Notes under the pieces: generated by a model
Databases searched by the model: none
What the model was told of the DNA's origin: nothing
The model's input: the letters and a program-made list of their open reading frames with translations, nothing else
Origin: an uncultured Opitutia bacterium
GTDB taxonomy: Bacteria > Verrucomicrobiota > Verrucomicrobiia > Opitutales > Opitutaceae
DNA: 64,000 nt
Direction of reading: 5' to 3'
Assembly: GCA_903872505.1 (NCBI GenBank)
Contig: CAIQKV010000078.1
Coordinates: forward strand, 83,856-147,855
Part shown: positions 18,098-26,771 of the stretch, piece after piece
Numbering within the stretch: the first letter of the stretch is position 1
Layout of the letters: every line of letters begins with the position of its first letter
Made by a program: the position numbers and the translations under genes

Positions 18098-19375
18098 ATG
18101 CCCCCGACCCCCCGCCCCGTCCGTCCGGCCCGGCTGCTGCCGTGGCTCGCCGTCCTCCTGGTCGCCCTGCCACTCGCGGCGCACGCCGCCGATGCCTTCG
18201 ATCCCGCAGCCGCCACCGCGGCCTACCTCGCCCGGATCCCCGCCGAGGCCCGCGCCCGCTCCGACGCCTATTTCGAGGGCGGCTACTGGCTGATCCTCTG
18301 GAACCTCTTCGTGTCCGTCGGTCTCGCGTGGTTCCTGCTCGGCACCGGGCTGTCCGGGAAGCTGCGCGACTTCGCCGAGCGCCGGTTCCAGCGCCGCTGG
18401 CTCCAGGTCGCCACCTACGCGCTGGGCTACATCCTGCTCATGACGCTCCTGGAGTTGCCGTGGAACTTCTACACCGGGTTCCTCCGCGAGCACCAATACC
18501 ACATGTCCAACCTCACCACCGCCGGTTGGTTCGGCGAACAGCTGAAGGGCCTGATCGTCGGCCTCATCCTCACCACGCCCGTGCTGCTGCTCCTGTATGC
18601 GGCGCTCCGGCGCTGGCCCACGCGCTGGTGGAGCCGCGCCGCCCTGGTCACGCCGGTGTTGATCCTGCTCCTGTTGGTGATCGCCCCGGTCTTCATCTCG
18701 CCGGTGTTCAACACCTACAAGCCCCTGCCCGACTCCCCGCTGCGCGACTCCATCCTCTCGCTCGCCCGCGCCAACGGCATCCCCGCGGACAACGTCTACG
18801 AGTTCGATGCCTCGCGCCAGACCAAGCGCATCAGCGCCAACGTCAGCGGCGCCCTCGGCAGCATCCGCATTTCCCTCAACGACAACCTGCTCAAGCGCAG
18901 CTCGCCGGCCGAGATCCGCGCCGTCATGGGCCACGAGATGGGCCACTACGTGCTCAACCACGTCTACAAGCTCACGATCTACCACAGCCTCGTGTTCGCC
19001 TCGGCCTTCGCCTTCACCGCGTGGTTCTTCGGCGCCGCGTTCCGCCGGCGGGGCGCGGCCTGGGGCGTGCGCGGCATCGACGACCCGGCCGGGCTGCCGA
19101 TCCTCGCCGCGGTCCTGGCAGTGTTCTTTTTCCTCGTGACCCCGGTGTCGCACAGCATCACCCGCTCGACCGAGAGCGAGGCCGACATCTTCGGGCTCAA
19201 CGCCGCGCGCGAACCCGACGGCTTCTCCGAGGTCGCGCTCAAGCTGTCGGAATACCGCAAGCTCGCCCCCGGCCCGTGGGAGGAGATCGTGTTCTTCGAC
19301 CACCCGAGCGGCCATAACCGCATCCTGATGTCCATGCGCTGGAAAGCCGAGCATCCCGCCGACCCCGGCAAGTAG
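18098..19375 (+). CDS. M48 family (CAAX/Ste24-like) metallopeptidase
   Basis: VMGHEMGHYVLNHVYK zinc motif, TRSTESEADIFGLN. Confidence 0.9.
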   Translation: MPPTPRPVRPARLLPWLAVLLVALPLAAHAADAFDPAAATAAYLARIPAEARARSDAYFEGGYWLILWNLFVSVGLAWFLLGTGLSGKLRDFAERRFQRRWLQVATYALGYILLMTLLELPWNFYTGFLREHQYHMSNLTTAGWFGEQLKGLIVGLILTTPVLLLLYAALRRWPTRWWSRAALVTPVLILLLLVIAPVFISPVFNTYKPLPDSPLRDSILSLARANGIPADNVYEFDASRQTKRISANVSGALGSIRISLNDNLLKRSSPAEIRAVMGHEMGHYVLNHVYKLTIYHSLVFASAFAFTAWFFGAAFRRRGAAWGVRGIDDPAGLPILAAVLAVFFFLVTPVSHSITRSTESEADIFGLNAAREPDGFSEVALKLSEYRKLAPGPWEEIVFFDHPSGHNRILMSMRWKAEHPADPGK

Positions 19376-19434
19376 GGCTCCGTCCGGGGCGGAGCAAAGG
19401 TTACGGGCGCTATCAGTGAAATCTGGTGAATTGC

Positions 19435-19502
19435 GTAGGGGTGCAGTCTTGCTGCACCCTCTGAGAATCCTTTCGAAGGGCGCAGCAAGACTGCGCCCCT
19501 AC
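19435..19502. repeat. REPIN/BIME-like inverted hairpin pair, GTAG head
   Basis: GTAGGGGTGCAGTCTTGCTGCACCC versus opposite-strand GTAGGGGCGCAGTCTTGCTGCGCCC. Confidence 0.85.
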
Positions 19503-19527
19503 ATTCAGAATGACATATTCTGGTATC

Positions 19528-19555
19528 CTCCGCGCTCTCCGCGTTCTCCGCGTGA
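19528..19555. repeat. Three 9-bp-period iterations of CTCCGCG
   Basis: CTCCGCGCT CTCCGCGTT CTCCGCGTGA. Confidence 0.7.
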
Positions 19556-19575
19556 AAAAATAGACTCTACCTCCC

Positions 19576-20580
19576 ATGCCCCGCCCTGCCGCCCTGCTCG
19601 CCGTCCTCACGCCCGATGAGAGGGCAAAATTCATGCCGGAGCCCGTGCTCGCCGAAGTGCGCGCGCTCGCCCCGGAGTTCCGCCTGCTCGACCCCACCGG
19701 GCTCAGCACCGAGGCATTTGGCCGCGAGGTCACTGCGGTGAACCCCGAGGTCATCCTCGCCTGCTGGCAGACGCCCGGCCTGCCCGCGGTCCTCCCGCCG
19801 CGCCTGCGCTACGTCTGCTACCTCACCGGCGGGGTGAAGCGACTCGTCACCCGCACGCTGCTCGAGCGCGGCCTGCTGCTCACCAACTGGGGCGGCTCCA
19901 TCAGCCGCACGGTCGCCGAGTGCGCGCTCTTCCACACCCTCGCCTGCCTGCGGCTGGCCCCGCGCTGGACGCTGATGATCCACCGCGACGGCGGGTGGCG
20001 CGACGGCTGGGAACAGGCCGGCTCGCTCTTCGAGCGCCGCGTGGGCATCCACGGGTTCGGCCCGGTGGCGCGCGCGTTTCTCAAGCTCATCGCGCCCTTC
20101 AACTGCCACGCCTCAGTCTTCGCGCCCGACGTGGACGACGCCGTGGCGAAGGCGCACGGCGTGGCCCGCGCCGCCTCGCTCGACGCGCTGTTTGCCGACA
20201 ACGACATCGTCGTCGAACTCGCCCCGCTCATCCCCGCGACCATCGGCAGCGTCACCGAGCGTCACCTACGGCTCATCCGGCCCGGCGGCGTTTTTGTGAA
20301 CGTCGGCCGCGGCGCCGTCGTGGACGAGGCCGCGCTGCTGCGCGTCGCCCGCGAGGGCAAGATCCGGGTCGGCCTGGATGTCTTCGTTAATGAGCCGCTC
20401 CCCGTGGACAGCGGCTTCCGCGGACTGGCCAACGTCAGCATGACGCCGCACATCGCGGGCCCGACGCTGGACCGCTATTGCGACGCCGGCGCCTTCGCCC
20501 TGCGCAACCTCCGCGCCTACGCCGCGGGCCAGCCCCTCGAAGCCGTCATCACCCCTGCGATCTACGACGCCTCGACGTGA
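19576..20580 (+). CDS. D-isomer-specific 2-hydroxyacid dehydrogenase
   Basis: RVGIHGFGPVARAFLKL, IRPGGVFVNVGRGAVVDEAALLRVAREGKIRVGLDVF. Confidence 0.85.
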   Translation: MPRPAALLAVLTPDERAKFMPEPVLAEVRALAPEFRLLDPTGLSTEAFGREVTAVNPEVILACWQTPGLPAVLPPRLRYVCYLTGGVKRLVTRTLLERGLLLTNWGGSISRTVAECALFHTLACLRLAPRWTLMIHRDGGWRDGWEQAGSLFERRVGIHGFGPVARAFLKLIAPFNCHASVFAPDVDDAVAKAHGVARAASLDALFADNDIVVELAPLIPATIGSVTERHLRLIRPGGVFVNVGRGAVVDEAALLRVAREGKIRVGLDVFVNEPLPVDSGFRGLANVSMTPHIAGPTLDRYCDAGAFALRNLRAYAAGQPLEAVITPAIYDAST

Positions 20581-20608
20581 ATATCCAAGGTAAGGCGCGC
20601 GAGAGACA

Positions 20609-21232
20609 ATGAACGTGGCAAGGTTAAACATGCGCGCGCTACTGCCAACTCTTGGATATGTTGCACTTTTAGGCTGTAGCTCGACCGCTGTGAAACAGAA
20701 CGCCGGAGGCGTAGCGACAGCTTCAGCCCTCGTCGTCGCGCTTCCCCTCATACCCTTCGCTGAAGGTTACCACTTCCTAAGCGGTGATATTCGGGATCTA
20801 AAGGCGAAGGTAGCCGCGGTCAAAGTGAAGCTCGATCCGGTCTACGAAGAGAGATTGCGCCTGATTCAGAGCCGAGATCCGGTTGCGGACGCCCGAACAG
20901 TTGTCGCCGAAGGCTGCGAACTCTTTCTTGCATCGGTTCCGGACGGTGTGGTTTTTCCGGGATATTTCGACCCAAGGGTTGGCGCCACGACCCCATTCTA
21001 TTCCACTCCCTCGCAATCGTCGAAGAGCCCGACCTATCGCTTCCTCGAGGAGCTCATGGACAAAGATCCCCTGCATAAGGAAAGCGAACGGCTCGGCGTT
21101 TCCTATTCTGGACCGGCATATACCGCATTTTTGAGGGCAGGCTGGAGCTTCGAAGAATCGTTTAATCACGAGATCGCCCGCTTGACTGGAAAAGCACCAT
21201 ATAAGACCCCAGATCCAACGGCTCGTCATTAA
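20609..21232 (+). CDS. Hypothetical lipoprotein in an AT-richer segment
   Basis: MRALLPTLGYVALLGCSSTAVKQ lipobox; alternative start at 20630. Confidence 0.6.
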   Translation: MNVARLNMRALLPTLGYVALLGCSSTAVKQNAGGVATASALVVALPLIPFAEGYHFLSGDIRDLKAKVAAVKVKLDPVYEERLRLIQSRDPVADARTVVAEGCELFLASVPDGVVFPGYFDPRVGATTPFYSTPSQSSKSPTYRFLEELMDKDPLHKESERLGVSYSGPAYTAFLRAGWSFEESFNHEIARLTGKAPYKTPDPTARH

Positions 21233-21403
21233 CGTTGAACGGCTATTAAACCGAAGTCTGTTCACCGCGCTCTTTACGGCTAAATAATCAGTTTTCCCGC
21301 CGATTTTCCCTTGCCGCTCGGCGCGCGCGGGACGAAATCTCCCGCCGGCCGGCGCACCCCGCGCGCGGCCGGTTTTCCCCTCAACCCCCAACCTCCGCGT
21401 TTT

Positions 21404-22447
21404 ATGCCGAGACCCTGCACGCTCTTCACCGGCCAGTGGGCCGACCTGCCCCTTGAGAAACTCGCCCCGCTCGTCAAAAAAATGGGCTACGACGGCGTCG
21501 AGCTCGCCTGCTGGGGCGACCACTTCGACGTCGATGCCGCGGCCACCGACAAGAAATACGTCGCCGCCAAGTGGGCCCTGCTGAAGGACCACGGGCTCAC
21601 CTGCTACGCCATCTCCAGCCACCTCGTCGGCCAGGCCATCTGCGACCGCATCGACGAGCGCCACCAGGCGATCCTCCCGCCCGATGTCTGGGGCGACGGC
21701 GAGCCTGAGGGCGTCCGTTCGCGCGCCGCCAAGAAGATGATCACCGCCGCGCAGGCCGCCCGCGCGTTCTTCAACGCCAAGCCCGGCCGCAAGGGCGCGG
21801 ATGACTTCCCCGCCGTCGTCAACGGCTTCACCGGCTCCAGCATCTGGCACTCGATCTACGCGTTCCCGCCGACCTCGCAGGCCTACTGGGACGCCGGCTT
21901 CGCCGACTTCGGCAAGCGCTTCCGCCCGATCCTGAAGGCCTTCGACGAGGTGAACGTGAACTTCGCCCTCGAGGTCCACCCGACCGAGATCGCCTTCGAC
22001 ATCGCCTCCGCCCAGCGCGCGCTCGCCGCGGTGAAGAATCACAAACGCTTCGGATTCAACTACGACCCGTCGCACCTCGGCTACCAGGGCGTGGACTATG
22101 TGAAGTTCATCCGCGCGTTCAGCGACCGCATCTACCACGTCCACATGAAGGACGTCTGGTGGGGCCACGGCGACGGCACCGTTGGCACCTTCGGCGGCCA
22201 CGTGGGCTTCGGCGACGCCCGCCGCGCCTGGGACTTCCGCTCGCTCGGCCACGGCGACATCAAGTTCGAGGACATCATCGTCGCGCTGAACGACATTGGC
22301 TACCGCGGCCCGCTCTCCGTCGAGTGGGAGGACATTCGCATGGACCGCGTCCACGGCGCCACCGAGGCCGCGGCCTTTGTCCGCAAAGTCGACTTCCCGT
22401 CCAGCGCCCTCGCGTTCGACGCCGCGTTTGATAAAAAGAATCAGTAA
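21404..22447 (+). CDS. Sugar phosphate isomerase/epimerase (xylose isomerase-like TIM barrel)
   Basis: [53 protein letters not shown]. Confidence 0.85.
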   Translation: MPRPCTLFTGQWADLPLEKLAPLVKKMGYDGVELACWGDHFDVDAAATDKKYVAAKWALLKDHGLTCYAISSHLVGQAICDRIDERHQAILPPDVWGDGEPEGVRSRAAKKMITAAQAARAFFNAKPGRKGADDFPAVVNGFTGSSIWHSIYAFPPTSQAYWDAGFADFGKRFRPILKAFDEVNVNFALEVHPTEIAFDIASAQRALAAVKNHKRFGFNYDPSHLGYQGVDYVKFIRAFSDRIYHVHMKDVWWGHGDGTVGTFGGHVGFGDARRAWDFRSLGHGDIKFEDIIVALNDIGYRGPLSVEWEDIRMDRVHGATEAAAFVRKVDFPSSALAFDAAFDKKNQ

Positions 22448-22455
22448 CCAATCCT

Positions 22456-22536
22456 AAGCGCAAAGACGCGAAGTCGCGAAGAACTGCCCTCCTGTATTCT
22501 TCGTTCCGATCTTAGCGACTTTGCGTCTTTGCGCTT
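22456..22536. repeat. Intergenic long inverted repeat (family B)
   Basis: AAGCGCAAAGACGCGAAGTCGCGAAGA versus reverse complement of right arm AAGCGCAAAGACGCAAAGTCGCTAAGA. Confidence 0.85.
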
Positions 22537-22549
22537 CCCTCTTCCTCCT

Positions 22550-23707
22550 ATGAAAAGAAAACTTCGTTTTGGCATGATCGGCGGCGGACGCGGCGCGTTC
22601 ATCGGCGCCGTCCACCGCATCGCCGCCATCATGGACGGCAAGGCCGAGCTCGTCGCCGGCGCGTTCTCGTCCGACGCCGCCCGCTCCAAGGCCTCCGGCG
22701 CCGACCTCTTCCTCGACCCGGCCCGCGTCTACGGCAGCTACCGCGAGATGGCGAAGGCCGAGGCGAAAAAACCCGCCGGTCAGCGGCTCGACTTCGTCGT
22801 CATCGTCACGCCCAACCACCAGCACTTCCCGCCCGCGAAGCTGTTCCTCGAGAGCGGCTTCAACGTCGTCCTCGACAAGCCCGCGACCTTCGATCTCGCC
22901 GAGGCGAAGCAGCTGCGCGCCGTCGTGAAGAAAACGAGGAAGGTCCTCGTCCTCACGCACAACTACACCGGCAACGTGATGGTGAAGCAGGCTCGCGAGC
23001 TGGTGCGCAACGGCAGCGTGGGCGACATCCGCAAGATCGTCGTCGAGTACCCGCAGGGCTGGCTGAGCACCTTTTTGGAAAAGACCGGCCAGAAGCAGGC
23101 CGCCTGGCGCACTGACCCGAAGCGCAGCGGCGCCGCCGGCTGCATGGGCGACATCGGCACGCATGCCGAGAACCTCGCCCGCTACATCACCGGGCTGCAC
23201 ATCGATTCGCTCTGCGCCGACCTCACCACCTTCGTGAAGGGCCGCAAGCTCGACGACGACGGCAACGTCCTCGTCCGCTACCGGGGCGGCGCGAAGGGCG
23301 TGCTCCACTCCTCGCAGATTTCCATCGGCGACGAGAACATGCTCAACATCCGTGTCTACGGCACGAAGGCCGGCCTGGAGTGGCGGCAGGAATTCCCGAA
23401 CGAGCTGGTGGTGAAGTTCGGCGACCAGCCACGCCAGACCTGGCGCCGCGGCAACGGCTACCTCTCGCCCAACGTGGGCAGGTTCACCCGCATCCCCGCC
23501 GGCCACCCGGAGGGCTACCTCGAGGCGTTCGCCAACATCTACCTGGAGGCCTACCGCGCGATCGCCGCCGAGGTCGAGGGCAAGCGCCAGCCGAAGGATC
23601 TCGATTTCCCGACCATCGACGACGGCGTCGAGGGCATGGCCTTCATCGAGACCGTGGTGAAGAGCTCGAAGGCCGGCGCCAAGTGGCTGAAATTTCCGAA
23701 AGCGTAA
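22550..23707 (+). CDS. Gfo/Idh/MocA family oxidoreductase
   Basis: [51 protein letters not shown]. Confidence 0.9.
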   Translation: MKRKLRFGMIGGGRGAFIGAVHRIAAIMDGKAELVAGAFSSDAARSKASGADLFLDPARVYGSYREMAKAEAKKPAGQRLDFVVIVTPNHQHFPPAKLFLESGFNVVLDKPATFDLAEAKQLRAVVKKTRKVLVLTHNYTGNVMVKQARELVRNGSVGDIRKIVVEYPQGWLSTFLEKTGQKQAAWRTDPKRSGAAGCMGDIGTHAENLARYITGLHIDSLCADLTTFVKGRKLDDDGNVLVRYRGGAKGVLHSSQISIGDENMLNIRVYGTKAGLEWRQEFPNELVVKFGDQPRQTWRRGNGYLSPNVGRFTRIPAGHPEGYLEAFANIYLEAYRAIAAEVEGKRQPKDLDFPTIDDGVEGMAFIETVVKSSKAGAKWLKFPKA

Positions 23708-23720
23708 TTGTTACGTCTGC

Positions 23721-23820
23721 GGTAGGGCGGGGTCTCCGACCCGCCCTTTGAATACGGCATCACCAGAGCGATCGCTCAAATGTTTGCGCGGCAAGGGCGG
23801 GTCAAAGACCCTGCCCTACC
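23721..23820. repeat. REPIN/BIME-like inverted hairpin pair, GTAG head
   Basis: GTAGGGCGGGGTCTCCGACCCGCCC versus opposite-strand GTAGGGCAGGGTCTTTGACCCGCCC. Confidence 0.85.
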
Positions 23821-23826
23821 CCGGAC

Positions 23827-24429
23827 CTACTTCTTCGCGCCCGCCTCGTTCTTCGCCACCCAGGCCTCGTACTCCTTGCGCGGCATGAAGCGGAGCGAGG
23901 CGCTGTTGATGCAGTAGCGCAGCCCGGTCGGGGCCGGGCCGTCGTCAAAGACGTGCCCGAGGTGCGCGCCGTCGACGTTGCAGTGCACCTCGTCGCGCTG
24001 CATGCCGAGGCTGTAGTCGGTGGTCACGCCCACGAAGGCCTTCTCGATCGGCTTGGTGAAGCTCGGCCAGCCCGTGCCGCTCTCGAACTTGTCGCGGCTG
24101 TCGAACAGCGGCGTGTCGCTGCAGACGGAAAAATAGACGCCGTCCGCGTGGTTGTCCCAGTATTCGTTCTGGAACGGCGGCTCGGTGCCCTGCTGGCGCG
24201 CGACCTGGAACTGGCGCGGGTTCAGCAGCTGCCGCCACTCGGCGTCGGTGTGCTGCACCTTGGCCTTGCTCATGTCGATCACAACGTTGGACGGCAGGCC
24301 GCAGGCGGACTTTTCGCCGGGCTTGCACTGGAGGGCGTCTTTGGCGGGTTGGGTGGATTTCATTTCGGTTTGGGCGCCGGCGGCGAGCGCCAGCGCGGAA
24401 AAGAGGGTGAGGCAGGAGAGCTTTCGCAT
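23827..24429 (-). CDS. msrB: Secreted peptide-methionine (R)-S-oxide reductase (MsrB)
   Basis: KFESGTGWPSFTKPI, GAHLGHVFDDGPAPTGLRYCINSASLRF; signal peptide. Confidence 0.85.
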   Translation of the reverse strand: MRKLSCLTLFSALALAAGAQTEMKSTQPAKDALQCKPGEKSACGLPSNVVIDMSKAKVQHTDAEWRQLLNPRQFQVARQQGTEPPFQNEYWDNHADGVYFSVCSDTPLFDSRDKFESGTGWPSFTKPIEKAFVGVTTDYSLGMQRDEVHCNVDGAHLGHVFDDGPAPTGLRYCINSASLRFMPRKEYEAWVAKNEAGAKK

Positions 24430-24499
24430 GCCCCTGAGAGTACCCAGCGAAGGCAAATATTCCAGTGGAGGATGCATTTTCGAAGGGCCATAATCGAGC

Positions 24500-24567
24500 G
24501 TGGCACGGGTCTCCCGACCCGTGTTGCTGCTGTAAATTCAACCCACGGGTCAGGAGACCCGTGCCAC
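24500..24567. repeat. REPIN/BIME-like inverted hairpin pair, GTGG head
   Basis: GTGGCACGGGTCTCCCGACCCGTG versus opposite-strand GTGGCACGGGTCTCCTGACCCGTG. Confidence 0.85.
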
Positions 24568-24593
24568 CACGAACCTCGCAATGACAAGCCGGG

Positions 24594-25877
24594 TCATTCT
24601 TCCGCCCGGACCTTGACCGACCCGTCCTTGAATTCCGTGCTCAGCCGCTGGCCGGGCTTGATCGCCGCGCGCCGCGCGACCGGTTTGCCCCGCTCGTCGC
24701 GCACGATGGCGAAGCCGCGGTTGAGCACCGAGGCCGGGCTCGCCGCCTGCAGGCGCTTGTAGAGCGAGAGCAGCTGGTGCGACCCGAGCTGCACGCGCGT
24801 CTCGGGCGAGGCCTGCGCCAGCCGCGCGCGGATCTCGCCCAGTTCCTGCCTCCGCGCCTGCACCGTCGACCGCAGCGCCGCGGCCAGCCGGTTGGAAAAA
24901 TCGTCGAGCCGCAGGAAACCCTGCTCGATCTGCGCCGCCGGCGTTAGCAGGCGGAGCCGCGAGCGCGCATGGTCGAGCCGCTCGCGCGCCCGCTCCACCG
25001 CGCCCTCGCCGGCGTCCACCATCGCCTCGCCCGCCCGCCCGGCGCGTTCCGCGCAGGAGATGAAATTGCTCGAGATCAGCTCGGCCGCGCCGCTCGGCGT
25101 CTCGGCCCGCACATCCGCCGCGAAATCGCACAGCGTGAAATCAATCTCGTGCCCCACCGCGGAAATCACCGGCACCGTGCAGGCGGCGACGGCGCGCACC
25201 AGCGGCTCCTCGTTGAAGGCCCACAGGTCCTCCAGGCTCCCGCCGCCGCGCCCGATGACCAGCAGGTGAAAAATCCCCAGCTCCTGCGCGGCCGCCAGCA
25301 TCGCCACCATCTCCGCCGCCGCGCCCTCGCCCTGCACCTTCGCCGGCAGGATCACCAGCCGCCCGCGCCAGCCGCGCCGCAGCAGGATCCGCATGAAATC
25401 CTGCACCGCCGCGCCCGTCGGCGACGTGATGAAGCCCACCACCGCCGGCATCAGCGGGATCAGGCGCTTTTTCTCCGCGGCGAACAGCCCCTCGTCCGCC
25501 AGCTGCCGCTTCAGCCGCTCAAACTCCTGCTGCAGCCGGCCCACGCCGTCCTCGATCACCGCCCGCACGATCAATTGGTACTGGCCGCGCGCTTCGTAGA
25601 CGCTGACCTCGCCGTAGACCACGACCTGCGACCCGTCGCGCAGCTTGACCGTCTGCCGCGCGGCGTCGCCGCGGAACAGCACTGCGCTCAGCTGCGCCCC
25701 CGCGTCCTTCAGCGAAAAATAGACGTGCCCGCTGGCCTGCGCGCGGAGGTTCGAGACCTCGCCGCGGACCCAGCCCGGCCGGATGCCGCCCTCCAGCAGC
25801 GTCTTCACGCGCCGCGTGAACTCCGTCACGCTCTCCGCGCGCGCCCCGCGGTCGCCCAGGTCGAGTTCAGCTTTCAC
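24594..25877 (-). CDS. xseA: Exodeoxyribonuclease VII large subunit
   Basis: VRGEVSNLRAQASGHVYFSLKDAGAQLSAVLFRG, ITSPTGAAVQDFMRIL, LLVIGRGGGSLEDLWAFNEEPLVRAV, PVISAVGHEIDFTLCDFAADVRAETPSGAAE. Confidence 0.93.
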   Translation of the reverse strand: MKAELDLGDRGARAESVTEFTRRVKTLLEGGIRPGWVRGEVSNLRAQASGHVYFSLKDAGAQLSAVLFRGDAARQTVKLRDGSQVVVYGEVSVYEARGQYQLIVRAVIEDGVGRLQQEFERLKRQLADEGLFAAEKKRLIPLMPAVVGFITSPTGAAVQDFMRILLRRGWRGRLVILPAKVQGEGAAAEMVAMLAAAQELGIFHLLVIGRGGGSLEDLWAFNEEPLVRAVAACTVPVISAVGHEIDFTLCDFAADVRAETPSGAAELISSNFISCAERAGRAGEAMVDAGEGAVERARERLDHARSRLRLLTPAAQIEQGFLRLDDFSNRLAAALRSTVQARRQELGEIRARLAQASPETRVQLGSHQLLSLYKRLQAASPASVLNRGFAIVRDERGKPVARRAAIKPGQRLSTEFKDGSVKVRAEE

Positions 25878-26538
25878 GCTTCATGTATTTCTGCCGCAGC
25901 AAGTGCACCGCGGCCACCGCGGCCACGATCACGCCGAGCCCCACCGCGGCGACCTTGAAGTTGCCCGTCAGCACCCCCCGGCCGAGCACGATCGCGCCGA
26001 TGCACCACGGCAGGACGCACAGCCACGAGACGAGCATGAACATCCGAAATGGCACCCCTGCCAGCGCGAGGATGCAGCCCTGCAGGAAAAACGGCGTGCC
26101 CGGCGTCAGCCGCACCAGCAGCGCCACGGCGAGCGCGTTGTCGGCGGTGACACGCGGCACGCTGTAACCGTAGCGCTTGAGCAGGCCCGTCAGCAGCGGG
26201 CGCAGCGCCCAGTGCGCCACCACATAGGTCAGCGCGAGGTTCACGGCGACGGCCACCAGCGTCGCGGCGATCACGCCGCCCAAGGTCATCTGGGCCGCAA
26301 ACGCCTCGCCCGCGGGAATCGTGAAGGCGAGCAGCGGCGCCCCGATCGCCGGCAAGAGGGCCATGGCCGAGAAAAACACCCACGGCCCGGCCCCGCGGAT
26401 CAGCGCCATGCCCTGGTCCACCATCTGGCGCAGGTTCATCCCGCGCAGGACCAGCACCGCGACCACGACCAGCGCCACCGCCACCACGGCAAGTTTGACC
26501 CACGGGAGTTTTTTCGCGGCCGGCGCTTCGGGCGTCAT
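25867..26538 (-). CDS. TVP38/TMEM64 (VTT) family membrane protein
   Basis: GAPLLAFTIPAGEAFAAQMTLGGVIAATL, LTPGTPFFLQGCILALAGVPFRMFML; overlaps xseA by 11 bp. Confidence 0.75.
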   Translation of the reverse strand: MTPEAPAAKKLPWVKLAVVAVALVVVAVLVLRGMNLRQMVDQGMALIRGAGPWVFFSAMALLPAIGAPLLAFTIPAGEAFAAQMTLGGVIAATLVAVAVNLALTYVVAHWALRPLLTGLLKRYGYSVPRVTADNALAVALLVRLTPGTPFFLQGCILALAGVPFRMFMLVSWLCVLPWCIGAIVLGRGVLTGNFKVAAVGLGVIVAAVAAVHLLRQKYMKRES

Positions 26539-26633
26539 GGGGCCAGCCTGTCCGCCCGCGCGCGCCGCCGTCAAGCGCGCCCGTCCCCGGGCCGGCGCGG
26601 CCCCGATCCGTCGGTCAGCCTCCCCGCGCTTTA

Positions 26634-26650
26634 TAACCTATTGGGTTATG
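26634..26650. promoter_or_regulatory. AT-rich operator-like palindrome
   Basis: ATAACC-TATTG-GGTTAT in the 233-bp gap between divergent genes. Confidence 0.35.
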
Positions 26651-26771
26651 TTGCCCGGGGGGCGTGGGCGGGTAATCGCGATTCATCCGGGCTCCGGCAC
26701 ATCCAACTGGCCCGCCCGTCCCGGGACGGCAGGCTTGCCCGCCCGGCGGCGCCCCGCTCTTATCGCCGGTG

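Noticed and set aside
21225-21300. Integron attC-like site after the orphan lipoprotein
   Set aside because: TTAACGTTGAAC looked suggestive, but no paired R'/R'' core sites or cassette array could be found.
20798-22354. 518-aa minus-strand ORF
   Set aside because: Antisense to the lipoprotein and sugar isomerase genes; no family features.
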